Assembly: GCF_002959775.1 (NCBI RefSeq)
Contig: NZ_PPCX01000004.1
Location: forward strand, 1 to 64,000
Direction of reading: 5' to 3'
Length of the DNA stretch: 64,000 bases
Source of the DNA: Veillonella rogosae JCM 15642
GTDB lineage: Bacteria > Bacillota > Negativicutes > Veillonellales > Veillonellaceae
Positions 8,777-18,171 of the stretch are shown piece by piece. Both the position numbers and the translations under genes were made by a program. The notes below the pieces were generated by a model. That model was not told where the DNA came from. It searched no databases and saw only the letters and a program-made list of their open reading frames with translations. Numbering within the stretch: the stretch's first letter is position 1; every line of letters starts with the position of its first letter.

Positions 8777-9608
8777 TACAAAGAAATTGACGAAATTATT
8801 CGCCATCGGCGCATTAGCACTAGGCGTGCTTGTTGTGGCTGGTTGCGGCGATGATACATCTAAGGAGACGAAAGTAAATCCAGATGCAAAAGTGATTAAC
8901 GTAGCTACACGCGGTACAGTTCGTCCTTATTCCTACACAGATGATAACGGCAACCTTACAGGTTTTGACGTGGAATTGTTGAAAGAAATTGAACGTCGTA
9001 ATCCAGACCTTCACTTCAACTTTAAGCCTATGGCCGTTGATGCTGCCTTCGTAGCGATGGATGCAGGCCAAGTGGATATGATTGCGAACCAAATGCGTCG
9101 TAACCCAACTCGTGAAGCAAAATACTACTACACAAATGAGGTTAACAACTACTCTACTCGTAAATTAGTAGTTAAAAATGACCGCAATGACATTTCTAAA
9201 CTAGATGATTTGAAAGGCAAAAAAATCGCCGTTACTACATCCTCTGAGTTCAACGAATTGGTAAAACAATTCAACGAAACAGCTAATCCACCAATTGACA
9301 TTATCTACACAGATAAAGCAGGCGCTGAAACATTGAACCTCGTTGCTACCGGTCGTGCCGATGCAGCAGGTGAATACGAATACGTAATTAATTCTGCTAT
9401 TAAGGACCGTGGCTTACCACTCAAAGCCGTAGGCGATGTATTGGCAGTAGTACCAACATACTTCTTGTCTAAACGTACAGATGATATGAAACAAGTAAAC
9501 GAAAAAATCGATAAAACGATGAAAGAAATGCGTGCTGATGGTACGTTGAAAAAACTTTCTGAACAATATCTTGGTGGGGATTACACATTCGATCCAACAC
9601 AAAAATAA
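8769..9608 (+). CDS. Amino acid ABC transporter substrate-binding lipoprotein (family 3)
   Basis: A 279-residue periplasmic binding lipoprotein. The signal peptide ends in a lipobox VVAGC with the lipidated Cys at residue 26. The family-3 fold is shown by YSYTDDNGNLTGFDVELLKEI near residue 60, the KGKKIAVTTSSE hinge and AGEYEYVIN. It begins inside the end of the MmgE/PrpD gene and is followed by an intrinsic terminator before the permease genes, an arrangement often used to express more binding protein than membrane subunits. The specificity is polar amino acid or cystine-like. It cannot be named from the sequence. Confidence 0.9.
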   Translation: MFNTKKLTKLFAIGALALGVLVVAGCGDDTSKETKVNPDAKVINVATRGTVRPYSYTDDNGNLTGFDVELLKEIERRNPDLHFNFKPMAVDAAFVAMDAGQVDMIANQMRRNPTREAKYYYTNEVNNYSTRKLVVKNDRNDISKLDDLKGKKIAVTTSSEFNELVKQFNETANPPIDIIYTDKAGAETLNLVATGRADAAGEYEYVINSAIKDRGLPLKAVGDVLAVVPTYFLSKRTDDMKQVNEKIDKTMKEMRADGTLKKLSEQYLGGDYTFDPTQK

Positions 9609-9610
9609 CG

Positions 9611-9636
9611 AATAGGCCGCCTTGGCGGCCTTATTC
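9611..9636 (+). terminator. Intra-operon terminator between binding protein and permeases
   Basis: AATAGGCCGCC-TTGG-CGGCCTTATT hairpin followed by a short T-rich tract. It lies 3 bases after the lipoprotein stop and 28 bases before the permease start, so it probably gives partial termination or protects the upstream mRNA. Confidence 0.75.
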
Positions 9637-9663
9637 TATTATGTATAGAAACGAGGTGCTACT

Positions 9664-10380
9664 GTGGGCAAGTATTTTGATGTGTCCTACATGATCCAAG
9701 CGTTTCCACAGCTCTTGAATTATGTGCACGTAACGGTGCTCATCACCGTTATTTCTGCCATCTTAGGTGTTATATTAGGCTCTATTATAGCTATCATTCG
9801 CCTCAAGAAGGTACCAGTATTAAACCAATTATTTATCGTATTTATATCCTTTATGCGGGGCACGCCATTCTTGGTACAGCTGTTCCTCATATACTTTGGG
9901 GTGCCAGAAATCATGTCCCATATGGGGCTTAACATGAAAAATGTGCCGGGCCTCGTATTCGTATACGCCGTGTTTACTTTACATATCGCAGCATATAGTG
10001 CCGAAATCATGCGCTCCAGTATTGATGCGGTTGCGCCTGGTGAAAAGGAAGCCGCTAAAAGCCTTGGTATGACCGAGTTCCAAAGCTATGTGCGCATCAT
10101 CTTGCCACAGGCTTTCACCATGAGCATTCCACCGTTGACGAACCTCGTTATCGGCATGTTGAAAGGGACGGCCCTCATCTTTAACGTCGGCGTTGTAGAT
10201 ATGATGCGTAAGGCGGACCTCATGGGCGGCAATAGTCAGCGCTATCTTGAATTATTCGTAGATGCAGCCATCATTTATGGCATTTTAATTATCATCGTGT
10301 CCCTCTTGGGCCGATTGCTTGAAAAACGTTTTACCGTTGCGGGCAAAGAATCGCAACGCATTTTGATCAGTGAGGAGTAG
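9664..10380 (+). CDS. Amino acid ABC transporter permease 1
   Basis: A 238-residue HisM/GlnP-type inner-membrane permease with about five spans. It carries the RGTPFLVQLF segment near residue 60 and the EAA loop EKEAAKSLGMTEFQSYVRIILPQA at about 122-145 that docks the ATPase. The start is GTG at 9664, preceded by GAGGTG with 6-base spacing. The second permease gene follows after 6 bases, so a heterodimeric channel is likely. Confidence 0.9.
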   Translation: MGKYFDVSYMIQAFPQLLNYVHVTVLITVISAILGVILGSIIAIIRLKKVPVLNQLFIVFISFMRGTPFLVQLFLIYFGVPEIMSHMGLNMKNVPGLVFVYAVFTLHIAAYSAEIMRSSIDAVAPGEKEAAKSLGMTEFQSYVRIILPQAFTMSIPPLTNLVIGMLKGTALIFNVGVVDMMRKADLMGGNSQRYLELFVDAAIIYGILIIIVSLLGRLLEKRFTVAGKESQRILISEE

Positions 10381-10386
10381 GGGCGT

Positions 10387-11103
10387 ATGGGACATATAAT
10401 TGATTCAACCTATATTTATGGCACCTTCTTTGCTGTCATTCCTTATGTGAAAGTAACCCTCATGATCACCTTCCTCAGCGTTGGTTTGGGTACAATCCTA
10501 GGGTTATTGAGTTGCGTGCTACAACAAAATAAAGTACCTGTGCTCAGTCAGCTCAGTTATTTGTACGTATTATTGTGCCGTAGTATTCCGAACATGGTTC
10601 TCTTATACCTTGTGTACTATGGCTTGCCAATTCTTTTCCTCGCCTTAGAGGATCAAACAGGGGTGCATGTGCCTTTTGAAAAGGTGCCAGCTACCTTCGT
10701 AGCCGTTGTAGGCTTAACCTTGCATACAGGGGCCTATTTGAGTGAAATCTTCCGGGCTGCCTTGCAATCTGTACCGAAAGGACAAATGGAAGCGGCTCAA
10801 GCCATTGGTATGACTTGGTTCCAAGCGTTCCGTCGCATTGTATTGCCACAAGCGACAGTCTTTGCATTGCCACTATTTACAAACCAATTCCTTAATACCA
10901 TGAAGAGTACCAGTATTGTATTTGTCATCACTGTTATTGAATTATTTGGCGCTGCAAAGTTATATACAGAGGAAAATTCGCAGTATTTTGAGGCCTACAT
11001 CGTGGTGGCCGGTCTATTCTGGGTGATGGGGATTGTCTTTGAATTTATCTTCCATCGTTTAGAAGTCTATGCAAGCAAGTATAAACGAGGTAATGCATTA
11101 TGA
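10387..11103 (+). CDS. Amino acid ABC transporter permease 2
   Basis: A 238-residue permease of the same family as its upstream neighbour. It has [18 protein letters not shown] near residue 60 and the EAA loop [20 protein letters not shown] near 135. Its stop codon overlaps the ATPase start by 4 bases (ATGA), indicating translational coupling. It forms the transmembrane part with permease 1. Confidence 0.9.
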   Translation: MGHIIDSTYIYGTFFAVIPYVKVTLMITFLSVGLGTILGLLSCVLQQNKVPVLSQLSYLYVLLCRSIPNMVLLYLVYYGLPILFLALEDQTGVHVPFEKVPATFVAVVGLTLHTGAYLSEIFRAALQSVPKGQMEAAQAIGMTWFQAFRRIVLPQATVFALPLFTNQFLNTMKSTSIVFVITVIELFGAAKLYTEENSQYFEAYIVVAGLFWVMGIVFEFIFHRLEVYASKYKRGNAL

Positions 11104-11873
11104 TAGATATTAAACAAGTTCACAAATCCTTCGGGAACCGTGAAATTTTAAAGGGCATCGACCTACATGTGCCAACAGGGTCCGTAACGGTTATCCTTGG
11201 CCCATCTGGCAGTGGTAAGACGACGTTCCTTAGAACATTGAACTTCCTTGAAAAGGCCGATGCTGGGACGATGCAATTAAACGATATTTCTGTAGACCTA
11301 CATAAAGCGTCTAACAAGGAAATCTTAAACGTACGCCGCAATACATCCATGGTATTCCAGTCTTATAACTTATTTTCTAATAAGACAGTTATTGAAAACA
11401 TCATGGAAGGCCTTGTAACGGTTAAGAAGATGAAAAAATCTGAAGCCCGTGACATTGCGCAACGCTTCCTCAAGGAAGTAGGCATGGAAGGCTATGATGA
11501 TTACTATCCTGTACAACTTTCAGGGGGGCAACAACAACGTATCGGTATCGCTCGTGCCCTTGCGATGGATCCAGAGGTTATTCTCTTTGACGAACCTACA
11601 TCAGCCCTTGACCCAGAGCTCGTAGGGGAAGTATTGGCTGTTATCCGTAAAATTGCTAAAGAGTTAGAGGTTACGATGATCATCGTAACCCATGAAATTG
11701 GCTTTGCTAAAGAAGTAGCTGACCAAGTCGTATTCATGGAAGGCGGCGTCATCGTAGAACAAGGCGATCCTAAAGTGGTCCTTGAACATCCTAAAGAAGA
11801 ACGAACACGTAAATTCTTGAGCCGTTACCTTACACTCGATAGTGAATTGCCTCTAGATAGCGCAGCACTTTAA
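11100..11873 (+). CDS. Amino acid ABC transporter ATP-binding protein
   Basis: A 257-residue ATPase of the polar amino acid uptake family. Walker A is GPSGSGKTT near residue 33, the Q loop is MVFQSYNLF, the signature is LSGGQQQR near 140, and Walker B is [12 protein letters not shown], followed by the H-loop ...VTHEIGFA. The motifs are intact, so it should be an active importer motor. It is the last transporter subunit; a GNAT gene follows after 12 bases and is probably cotranscribed. Confidence 0.93.
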   Translation: MIDIKQVHKSFGNREILKGIDLHVPTGSVTVILGPSGSGKTTFLRTLNFLEKADAGTMQLNDISVDLHKASNKEILNVRRNTSMVFQSYNLFSNKTVIENIMEGLVTVKKMKKSEARDIAQRFLKEVGMEGYDDYYPVQLSGGQQQRIGIARALAMDPEVILFDEPTSALDPELVGEVLAVIRKIAKELEVTMIIVTHEIGFAKEVADQVVFMEGGVIVEQGDPKVVLEHPKEERTRKFLSRYLTLDSELPLDSAAL

Positions 11874-11885
11874 ACGAGGTACATA

Positions 11886-12368
11886 ATGAAAGAATTTAGA
11901 CAATTAACTGTAGATGATGCGGCTGAGTATCATGAGGTGTTGATTGCAGGATATGCAGAGAATAAGAACTATCCTATATCCTTTGATGCCATCAACTTTA
12001 GCCAAGAAGAGTCTCGTGCATGGATCTTAAAATATCCTGTATTCGGTCTCTACGTAGAGAGTTCCTTGGTATGCTCTATTTCATTCCGCATGCCTTGGAT
12101 ACCAAAGGCTACACCAGATGTATACCCGCATATTGCACACTTTGTGACGGCCCCTGAACATAAAGGAAAGGGCTATGCTCGTGAAGTCCTGGCCGAAGCA
12201 GAAGAACTATTGCGCAACGTATATAAAACACCAGCCGTAACACTTGGTACCGCTGCAGAACACCCATGGCTTGCTAAAATGTATGAAAGTTTTGGCTTTA
12301 AAGAATACAAACGAGTACAACTACCTGGAAAAGTACATACGACCATATTTTTTAAGAAAACATTGTAA
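11886..12368 (+). CDS. GNAT family N-acetyltransferase (copy 2)
   Basis: A 160-residue acetyltransferase closely related to the one at 977. Both begin MKEFRQLTV and share YPHIAHFVTAP, KGKGYARE and HPWL-KMYESFGF. It lies 12 bases after the ABC ATPase gene, with ACGAGGT as ribosome binding site, and is probably the last gene of the MmgE-ABC operon. A cargo-linked role, such as acetylating the imported amino acid, is possible but unproven. Confidence 0.85.
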   Translation: MKEFRQLTVDDAAEYHEVLIAGYAENKNYPISFDAINFSQEESRAWILKYPVFGLYVESSLVCSISFRMPWIPKATPDVYPHIAHFVTAPEHKGKGYAREVLAEAEELLRNVYKTPAVTLGTAAEHPWLAKMYESFGFKEYKRVQLPGKVHTTIFFKKTL

Positions 12369-12453
12369 TAAAATTCCCGAATTGTTTGGATTACAAATTT
12401 AGATAACTTAACTTATTTTCTAAATCAGAAATATTTTTAGGGATGTACAATAC

Positions 12454-12493
12454 AAATAGCGACTAGTTAAGATAATCAACTAGTCGCTATTTT
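12454..12493 (+). terminator. Terminator of the MmgE/ABC/GNAT operon
   Basis: AAATAGCGACTAGTT (12454-12468) pairs with AACTAGTCGCTATTT (12478-12492) and is followed by TTATTT. Confidence 0.85.
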
Positions 12494-12570
12494 ATTTCTA
12501 GTTACTATTTTGTTAATGCATGTAATGTTATAATAAATGAAAATATTACTATTTGTGGAGTGTGAATAGG

Positions 12571-12969
12571 ATGTATGAAATTGTAAATGAACCAAATTTA
12601 ACCATTGCTTTTGATATGGATATAGAGTTATCTCAATTTGGTGTGTTTGGCGTATATATTAAACAGGGCTACAATATCTGTGCTGGGTACATTGACCCTA
12701 GTGACTGGTCTGGTATTCATAGGGGATACAAAGAATTAGTTGAGCTATATGAGAATTGTAAAGGGACCGCAACCTTCACTTATGTATTAACTGGAGAAGG
12801 GGATACACTTGTATTCTCGTTAGATCAAAAGGGTGCTCTAACAATGGAGATTAACATCTGTACCATTTATAATTACAAATGTAATATGACTATTGAAAGT
12901 TTAGATCAAACATATTTACCGAGGTTTATTGAATTTTTCAGAGAATTTTTGGAAAGAGAGCCGAAATAA
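12571..12969 (+). CDS. Hypothetical protein (small soluble)
   Basis: A 132-residue acidic, soluble protein with no signal peptide or membrane span. It is rich in beta-strand-like segments (LTIAFDMDIEL, TATFTYVLTGEGD, TLVFSLDQKG) and ends in an amphipathic helix, FIEFFREFLERE. The general look recalls small immunity-type proteins, but no family was recognised. A TTG at 12553 gives six extra residues; GTGGAG at 12555-12560 lies inside that extension, so the ATG at 12571 is preferred. The gene is monocistronic and converges on the ribose operon. Confidence 0.65.
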   Translation: MYEIVNEPNLTIAFDMDIELSQFGVFGVYIKQGYNICAGYIDPSDWSGIHRGYKELVELYENCKGTATFTYVLTGEGDTLVFSLDQKGALTMEINICTIYNYKCNMTIESLDQTYLPRFIEFFREFLEREPK

Positions 12970-13003
12970 AAAGAGTCGCGTCTTTAAGATGCGACTCTTT
13001 TTC
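12968..13003. terminator. Bidirectional terminator between the small gene and rbsB
   Basis: AAAAAGAGTCGC and GCGACTCTTTTT arms give a strong hairpin with A tract on one side and T tract on the other, suitable for both converging transcripts. Confidence 0.85.
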
Positions 13004-13025
13004 TGTACCCAGTTTCTATATACAA

Positions 13026-13928
13026 TTATTTTTTAACAACTTTAAGATCTACAGGGATTTTAGCTTCTACAGCTTCGCCTTTGATAACTTTTTGAGCTGT
13101 ATCGATAGCGATTTTACCCATTTGGTCTGGTTGTTGAGCAATTGTTGCAGCCAATGTGCCGTCTTTAACGGCTTTGTCTGCGTCAGCAGTACCGTCGAAG
13201 CCTACGATGAAGATTGTTTTGCCTGCGGATTTAGCTGCTTGAATAGCGCCCAATGCCATTTCGTCGTTATGAGCGAAGATAGCTTGTACATCAGGGTTAG
13301 CTTGCAAGATATTTGTTGCTACGTTCAAACCTTTTGTGCGGTCGAAGTCAGCACTTTGTTTTGCTACTACTGTTAAGTCTTTGTCAGCTACGTTGTGGAA
13401 ACCTTGGCCGCGTTCACGTGTAGCGGAAGCGCCAGGGATACCTTCGATTTCAGCTACTTTTGCAGCTTTGCCTACTTTTTCAACGATCAATTGAGCTGCC
13501 ATTTCGCCGCCTTTTACGTTATCGGAAGCGATGTGAGCTACTACTTTGCCTTTATCCGCAGAACGGTCAACAGTGATTACAGGAATGTTTTTAGCATTTG
13601 CTGCTTCTACGGAAGTAGAGATAGCTGCAGAGTCTACAGGGTTAATGATCAATACGGAAACGCCGCTTTCAAGCAAGTCAGAAATATCGTTTGCTTGTTT
13701 TGCAGGGTCGTTTTGAGCATCAACGATTTTAACTTTAAGACCAAGCGCTTTAGCTTGAGCCTCAACGCCTTCCTTCATAGTTACGAAGAATGGGTTGTTC
13801 AATGTGGAAACAGAGAAGCCGATTGTGCCGGATTTTTTATCGCCGCCGTTATCAGCGCTTTTACCACAGCCTGCTACAAGACCGATAACCATAACGGCCA
13901 TCGCCAATAGTAACAATAGTTTTTTCAT
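13026..13928 (-). CDS. rbsB: Ribose ABC transporter substrate-binding lipoprotein
   Basis: A 300-residue periplasmic sugar-binding protein of the RbsB type. The N-terminal signal sequence carries the lipobox LVAGC (Cys21), so in this diderm it is membrane-tethered rather than free. Typical segments are GFSVSTLNNPFFVTMKEGVE, VLIINPVDSAA, FDRTKGLNVA, AIFAHNDEMALGA and the conserved VGFDGT. It is the last gene of rbsKDACB, 9 bases after rbsC. Confidence 0.95.
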   Translation of the reverse strand: MKKLLLLLAMAVMVIGLVAGCGKSADNGGDKKSGTIGFSVSTLNNPFFVTMKEGVEAQAKALGLKVKIVDAQNDPAKQANDISDLLESGVSVLIINPVDSAAISTSVEAANAKNIPVITVDRSADKGKVVAHIASDNVKGGEMAAQLIVEKVGKAAKVAEIEGIPGASATRERGQGFHNVADKDLTVVAKQSADFDRTKGLNVATNILQANPDVQAIFAHNDEMALGAIQAAKSAGKTIFIVGFDGTADADKAVKDGTLAATIAQQPDQMGKIAIDTAQKVIKGEAVEAKIPVDLKVVKK

Positions 13929-13937
13929 AGGAACCTC

Positions 13938-14873
13938 CTAGGCTTTCTTACGGTCTGCAAGAACAGCCAGTAAAATAACAATACCTTTTACAACTTGTTG
14001 ATAGAAACTGGAAACGTCGAGAATATTTAACCCGTTGTTGAGGGTACCGATAATTAGGGCACCAATTAATGTGCCAACGATATGACCACGACCACCAGCA
14101 AGGCTTGTACCGCCAAGAACTACCGCTGCGATAGCGTCAAGTTCGTAGCCTGCACCTGCTGTAGGTTGTGCAGAGTTAAGACGAGAAGTAATGATTGCAC
14201 CAGCGATACCACAGAGCATACCAGTTAAGGCATACACGAAGATTTTAACGCGGTCAATCTTGATACCAGCAATGTAACTAACCTTTTCGCTACCACCTAC
14301 GGCGTATGTTTTACGGCCTAAGGATGTGCGGCTCAATACGAACCAGAGGGCGATGAAAGCTAGGAACATTGTGATGGCTGGAACTGGAAGGCCTGCAATA
14401 TCCCCTTGGCCAAAGCCGTGGAATAGAGGATCTTGTGTAAGGCCGGAGATTGGGTTACCGTCTGTAAATACTAGCGTCGCACCACGGTAGATTGTCATGG
14501 TCGCCAAGGTAGCAATAAATGGAGCTACGCGACCATAGGTAATAACGAGACCGTTAATACCGCCCAATACAAGGCCTGCACCGGCAGCCAACACGATAGC
14601 CAATACAGGGTCAGTACCAGTTACGATGAGGTTGGCCATCACTGCACTAGAGAGGGCAAGGATGGAACCGACGGATAAGTCGATACCGCCTGTTAAGATG
14701 ACGAACGTCATACCAAAGGCGATAATCGCATTGATGGATACTTGGCGTAATAAGTTACGCAAGTTAGAGAATTCAAGGAAACTGTCGTTCATGACAGAGA
14801 TAATGATAAATAATAGGATGAGGCCGATGAGGGGGCCTAATTTTTTTATATACTGTAGAGCTTTGCTGTCCAT
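13938..14873 (-). CDS. rbsC: Ribose ABC transporter permease
   Basis: A 311-residue inner-membrane permease of the AraH/RbsC family. It has the conserved FVILTGGIDLSVGSILALSSA segment near residue 60, repeated hydrophobic spans, and the AAVVLGGTSLAGGRG loop near 250 that contacts RbsA. It overlaps the last base of rbsA and is followed by rbsB, so the order matches the standard transporter module. Confidence 0.95.
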   Translation of the reverse strand: MDSKALQYIKKLGPLIGLILLFIIISVMNDSFLEFSNLRNLLRQVSINAIIAFGMTFVILTGGIDLSVGSILALSSAVMANLIVTGTDPVLAIVLAAGAGLVLGGINGLVITYGRVAPFIATLATMTIYRGATLVFTDGNPISGLTQDPLFHGFGQGDIAGLPVPAITMFLAFIALWFVLSRTSLGRKTYAVGGSEKVSYIAGIKIDRVKIFVYALTGMLCGIAGAIITSRLNSAQPTAGAGYELDAIAAVVLGGTSLAGGRGHIVGTLIGALIIGTLNNGLNILDVSSFYQQVVKGIVILLAVLADRKKA

Positions 14874-16354
14874 TATTGTCCTCCTGTGGCTAATGTCATA
14901 ATCGATTCTGGTGTTGCATCGCAGCGGTCCAAGATACCTGCTACGCGACCTTCATGAATGACCATAACGCGGTCGCTCATGCCTAGCACTTCAGGTAACT
15001 CAGAGGACACCATGATAATGGACACACCATCGTTCGTTAATTCGTTCATTAAATCATAAATATCACGTTTCGCACCGATATCGATACCTCGCGTCGGTTC
15101 GTCCATGATGATAATGGATGGCTTTTTACCAACCCATTTCGCGATAACCACCTTTTGTTGGTTACCACCAGAGAGGGAGGACGCCGGTTCGTGAATAGAT
15201 TGTGTTTTAACGCCTAGCTTTTTAGACAATTCGTCAGCAAAGGAATTGAGCTTGCCCTTATCCAGTACATGAGATGGACAAATTTCGCTAAGGTTCGGCA
15301 ATGTAATATTGGAACCGATGGAGAAATCGAGGATCAAGCCTTCGCTTTTTCTGTTTTCTGTGATGAAAGCAATGCCAGCTTTGATGGCATCTTCTGGTTT
15401 TTTACAGTTGAGAACGGATCCGTTAACTGTTACGGTACCGCCATTGTGTTTATCTACACCGAAGATAGCGCGCATAATTTCTGTACGGCCAGCACCCATG
15501 AGGCCTGCGACGCCGAGGATTTCGCCTTTGCGTAAGGAGAAGGAGATTTCGTTGTCGAAACCTTCTGGTTTAAGGTTATCGACGCTCATCACAACTTCGC
15601 CTGGTGTAGTAGTGCGAGCTGGGTAGAACTCATCGATAGAACGACCTACCATGTGGCGTACTACTTCATCTACAGAAATCTCAGCAGTTGGCTTCGTAAT
15701 GATGGTGTGACCATCACGCATAACCGTGATGGTATCGCATTCGCTAAATACTTCTTCCATACGGTGAGAGATATATACGATAGCCACGCCACGGGCTTTC
15801 ATTTTGCGCATCATTTTGAACAATGTCGCCGTTTCACGCTCTGTGAGGGCTGCTGTCGGTTCGTCCATGATGACAACCTTGGCATCTAACATCAAGATAC
15901 GAAGGATTTCCGTCATCTGTTGGTGACCGACGGAGCAAAGGCCTGCTTCCGTTGTGAGCGGCAATTCGATGCCTAGTTCGCGGCACGTATTTTGTGCTTC
16001 TTCGAGCATCGCCTTTTTATCGAGCATACCGAATTTATTGCGCTTCGGTCTCATTAAATATAGATTTTCTAACAAGGTTAGATTTGGCCAAATGTTGAGC
16101 TCTTGGTGGATGAAAGCTACACCGTTTAGTTCGGCCTCTCTCGGGTTCGGGAAGGTCCGCTCTACACCGTCGATGGTGATTTTACCAGCATCTGCCTTGT
16201 GAATGCCCGTAAGGATATTCATGAGGGTGGATTTGCCGGCGCCGTTTTCACCCATCAAGGCGTGAACCTCGCCCTCCTTGAGGGTAATACTTACATCGCG
16301 TAGTACTTGGTTCGTACCAAATGCCTTTGCAATGCCTGACATAACAATTTCCAT
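14873..16354 (-). CDS. rbsA: Ribose ABC transporter ATP-binding protein
   Basis: A 493-residue tandem ATPase. The N-terminal domain has Walker A GENGAGKST near residue 36, a signature region in the segment LCSVGHQQM (a degenerate LSGGQ, as is usual for domain 1 of RbsA), and VVIMDEPTAAL. The C-terminal domain has GLMGAGRTE (degenerate Walker A), LSGGNQQK and IIIMDEPTRGID. This asymmetry is normal for sugar importers of this class. It sits between rbsD and rbsC. Confidence 0.95.
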   Translation of the reverse strand: MEIVMSGIAKAFGTNQVLRDVSITLKEGEVHALMGENGAGKSTLMNILTGIHKADAGKITIDGVERTFPNPREAELNGVAFIHQELNIWPNLTLLENLYLMRPKRNKFGMLDKKAMLEEAQNTCRELGIELPLTTEAGLCSVGHQQMTEILRILMLDAKVVIMDEPTAALTERETATLFKMMRKMKARGVAIVYISHRMEEVFSECDTITVMRDGHTIITKPTAEISVDEVVRHMVGRSIDEFYPARTTTPGEVVMSVDNLKPEGFDNEISFSLRKGEILGVAGLMGAGRTEIMRAIFGVDKHNGGTVTVNGSVLNCKKPEDAIKAGIAFITENRKSEGLILDFSIGSNITLPNLSEICPSHVLDKGKLNSFADELSKKLGVKTQSIHEPASSLSGGNQQKVVIAKWVGKKPSIIIMDEPTRGIDIGAKRDIYDLMNELTNDGVSIIMVSSELPEVLGMSDRVMVIHEGRVAGILDRCDATPESIMTLATGGQ

Positions 16355-16427
16355 AACTACTCCTATATGCCTTGTGAAAGTATCTCTAATGTATGTAATA
16401 GATTTGAGGGTCAGTTAATCTATTGCT

Positions 16428-16841
16428 CTAGGGACGATCGCTGAAAATACAATCGGCGCGCAAGATAATGTTGGCATACGGAGATGCTTCACCAGTTCTA
16501 ATAATGCATTTGCATTGTTTTGTTGCTTCTTTGAAAGCATCATGGCTCGTTTCAATCCATTCGTATTGATTGGATGGGAAGGTAGACTCCAAGAAGTCAT
16601 AAGCTTTAGGATTATGTTCCTTAATTTCCTTTGCCACATGAACCGCTTCGGATTTCATATGCTTAGCGATGATGGATACCACTTGTTCAAAGCTTGGTAC
16701 ACCAAAATCTAAGGCTAAATCAATCTTTTGAACCCCTTCAGGTACTGGCAATCCGCAGTCGGAGATACAAATTGTATCTGTGTGACCTAAATCAGCAAGC
16801 ACCTTAGCAATATGGCTATTTAAAATGCCGTATCGTTGCAT
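16428..16841 (-). CDS. rbsD: D-ribose pyranase
   Basis: A 137-residue mutarotase that interconverts pyranose and furanose forms of ribose, so that RbsK receives the right anomer. The key residues His20 (in DLGHTD) and Asp28 (in ISDCGLP) are present, and the C-terminal SPYANIILRADCIF segment is typical. It lies between rbsK and rbsA on the minus strand, with an AAAGGAG ribosome binding site. Confidence 0.94.
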   Translation of the reverse strand: MQRYGILNSHIAKVLADLGHTDTICISDCGLPVPEGVQKIDLALDFGVPSFEQVVSIIAKHMKSEAVHVAKEIKEHNPKAYDFLESTFPSNQYEWIETSHDAFKEATKQCKCIIRTGEASPYANIILRADCIFSDRP

Positions 16842-16868
16842 GGATAACTCCTTTTTCTATTCAATATG

Positions 16869-17756
16869 CTAATTCTTTGCCAAGAATACAGCGACCTCGT
16901 CCTTTGTTGGCATGCCGCCTTGGGCACCCAAACGTTGGATGGAGAGGGCCGCAGCTGCATTACCGTAGTGCAACGCGTCAGCTAAGCTTTTACCATTGAC
17001 GATAGCTGTTGCAAAGGCCCCGTTGAAGGTATCACCTGCGCCTGTTGTATCTACCGGTTCAACCTTGAAGCCAGATACGGTGTGGATTTCACCGTTGTCG
17101 GCGTAGCCTACACCCTTGCTACCAAGGGTAACGATGATTTTATTTTCGTTTGCCAATAATGTTTCCTCTGTCGATTGATTAGGGTAGAGAGCAGATAGTT
17201 CATGCTCGTTTGGCGTAATATAGGTTGCCAATTCTAACCATTCAGGATTGAGGTCAGCTGCTGGAGCTGGATTTAAGAGGACTTTCACATTAGCCTCGTG
17301 GCAACGACGAACGATGTATTCGATTGTGGGAATAGGAATTTCGTTTTGCACCATTACGAGATCTGCTTGCTCAATAGCAGACCAAGCATTATCTACGACA
17401 GATTGGTCCACCTTTGCATTAGCACCTGCAATAACGATAATACTGTTATCCCCTTCAGCCAATGTGATGTGGGCTGTGCCAGTTGTAGTATTTGGAACCG
17501 TAACGATGTAGTCTGTATTGATATGATTTTCTTTTAGATTATCTAAAATCATTTGGCCGTATGCATCTGCACCGATACAACCTACCATAGTCACCTCTGC
17601 ACCAAGACGTGCAGCTGCTACTGCTTGGTTAGCACCTTTACCGCCGTGGGCGATGTGCAATTCGTTGCCCATGATTGTTTCACCTGCCGCCGGACGTTTA
17701 TCGGCGAGCACTACAATATCCATGTTGCAACTGCCAATAACAACAATGCGATTCAT
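16869..17756 (-). CDS. rbsK: Ribokinase
   Basis: A 295-residue PfkB-family kinase that phosphorylates D-ribose to ribose 5-phosphate. The first PfkB signature GGKGANQAVAAARLGAEV is near residue 37 and the second, DTTGAGDTFNGAF, near 232, with the catalytic Asp in GAGD. It is the first gene of the operon. A LacI-type operator candidate lies about 115 bases upstream. Confidence 0.95.
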   Translation of the reverse strand: MNRIVVIGSCNMDIVVLADKRPAAGETIMGNELHIAHGGKGANQAVAAARLGAEVTMVGCIGADAYGQMILDNLKENHINTDYIVTVPNTTTGTAHITLAEGDNSIIVIAGANAKVDQSVVDNAWSAIEQADLVMVQNEIPIPTIEYIVRRCHEANVKVLLNPAPAADLNPEWLELATYITPNEHELSALYPNQSTEETLLANENKIIVTLGSKGVGYADNGEIHTVSGFKVEPVDTTGAGDTFNGAFATAIVNGKSLADALHYGNAAAALSIQRLGAQGGMPTKDEVAVFLAKN

Positions 17757-17872
17757 AATAACTCCTTAATAAGTATCAGCTCCAAGTGGGGCTAAAAATG
17801 GATATCATTAATATTTATACATAAATAACCCAGGGGTTTATTCAGTAAAATATATATATACATGTAATTGAT

Positions 17873-17888
17873 AACCGCATGAGCGTTT
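17873..17888 (-). promoter_or_regulatory. Candidate LacI-family operator upstream of rbsK
   Basis: AACCGCATGAGCGTTT is an imperfect palindrome of the AA-CGC-N4-GCG-TT type, like RbsR or CcpA/cre sites. It lies 117 bases upstream of the rbsK start on the minus strand. No rbsR gene is in the window, and no clear -35/-10 pair was found. Confidence 0.4.
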
Positions 17889-17987
17889 ACTTTCACATAT
17901 CTATTAGTATAACTTAATCATTTATTAGTATAGCCGAAATACAGAAGTTTATCTATATAAATAACTATAAAATATATGAATAAGAAA

Positions 17988-18051
17988 AGGTATACCCAAA
18001 ATCTGTGTTATATGAGTAAAAATGTACTCTCTGGATTTTGGATATACCTTA
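17988..18051 (-). terminator. Terminator of the NAD(P)-binding protein gene
   Basis: AAGGTATACCCAAAATC and GATTTTGGATATACCTT pair over 17 bp with one mismatch. Read on the minus strand, the hairpin is followed by TTTTCTT, so it ends the minus-strand transcript from 18828. The 17757-18171 gap otherwise shows only the operator candidate and AT-rich DNA. Confidence 0.75.
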
Positions 18052-18171
18052 TATAAAAAAATAATAGATTATACTATTTATATTTTTTCTAACATTTTGT
18101 CTATGCTATCAAAGGTTTCTTTTACCTATATTCATAGTTTGTTAGGCCTTTGTTCTTAATATAGTTATATA

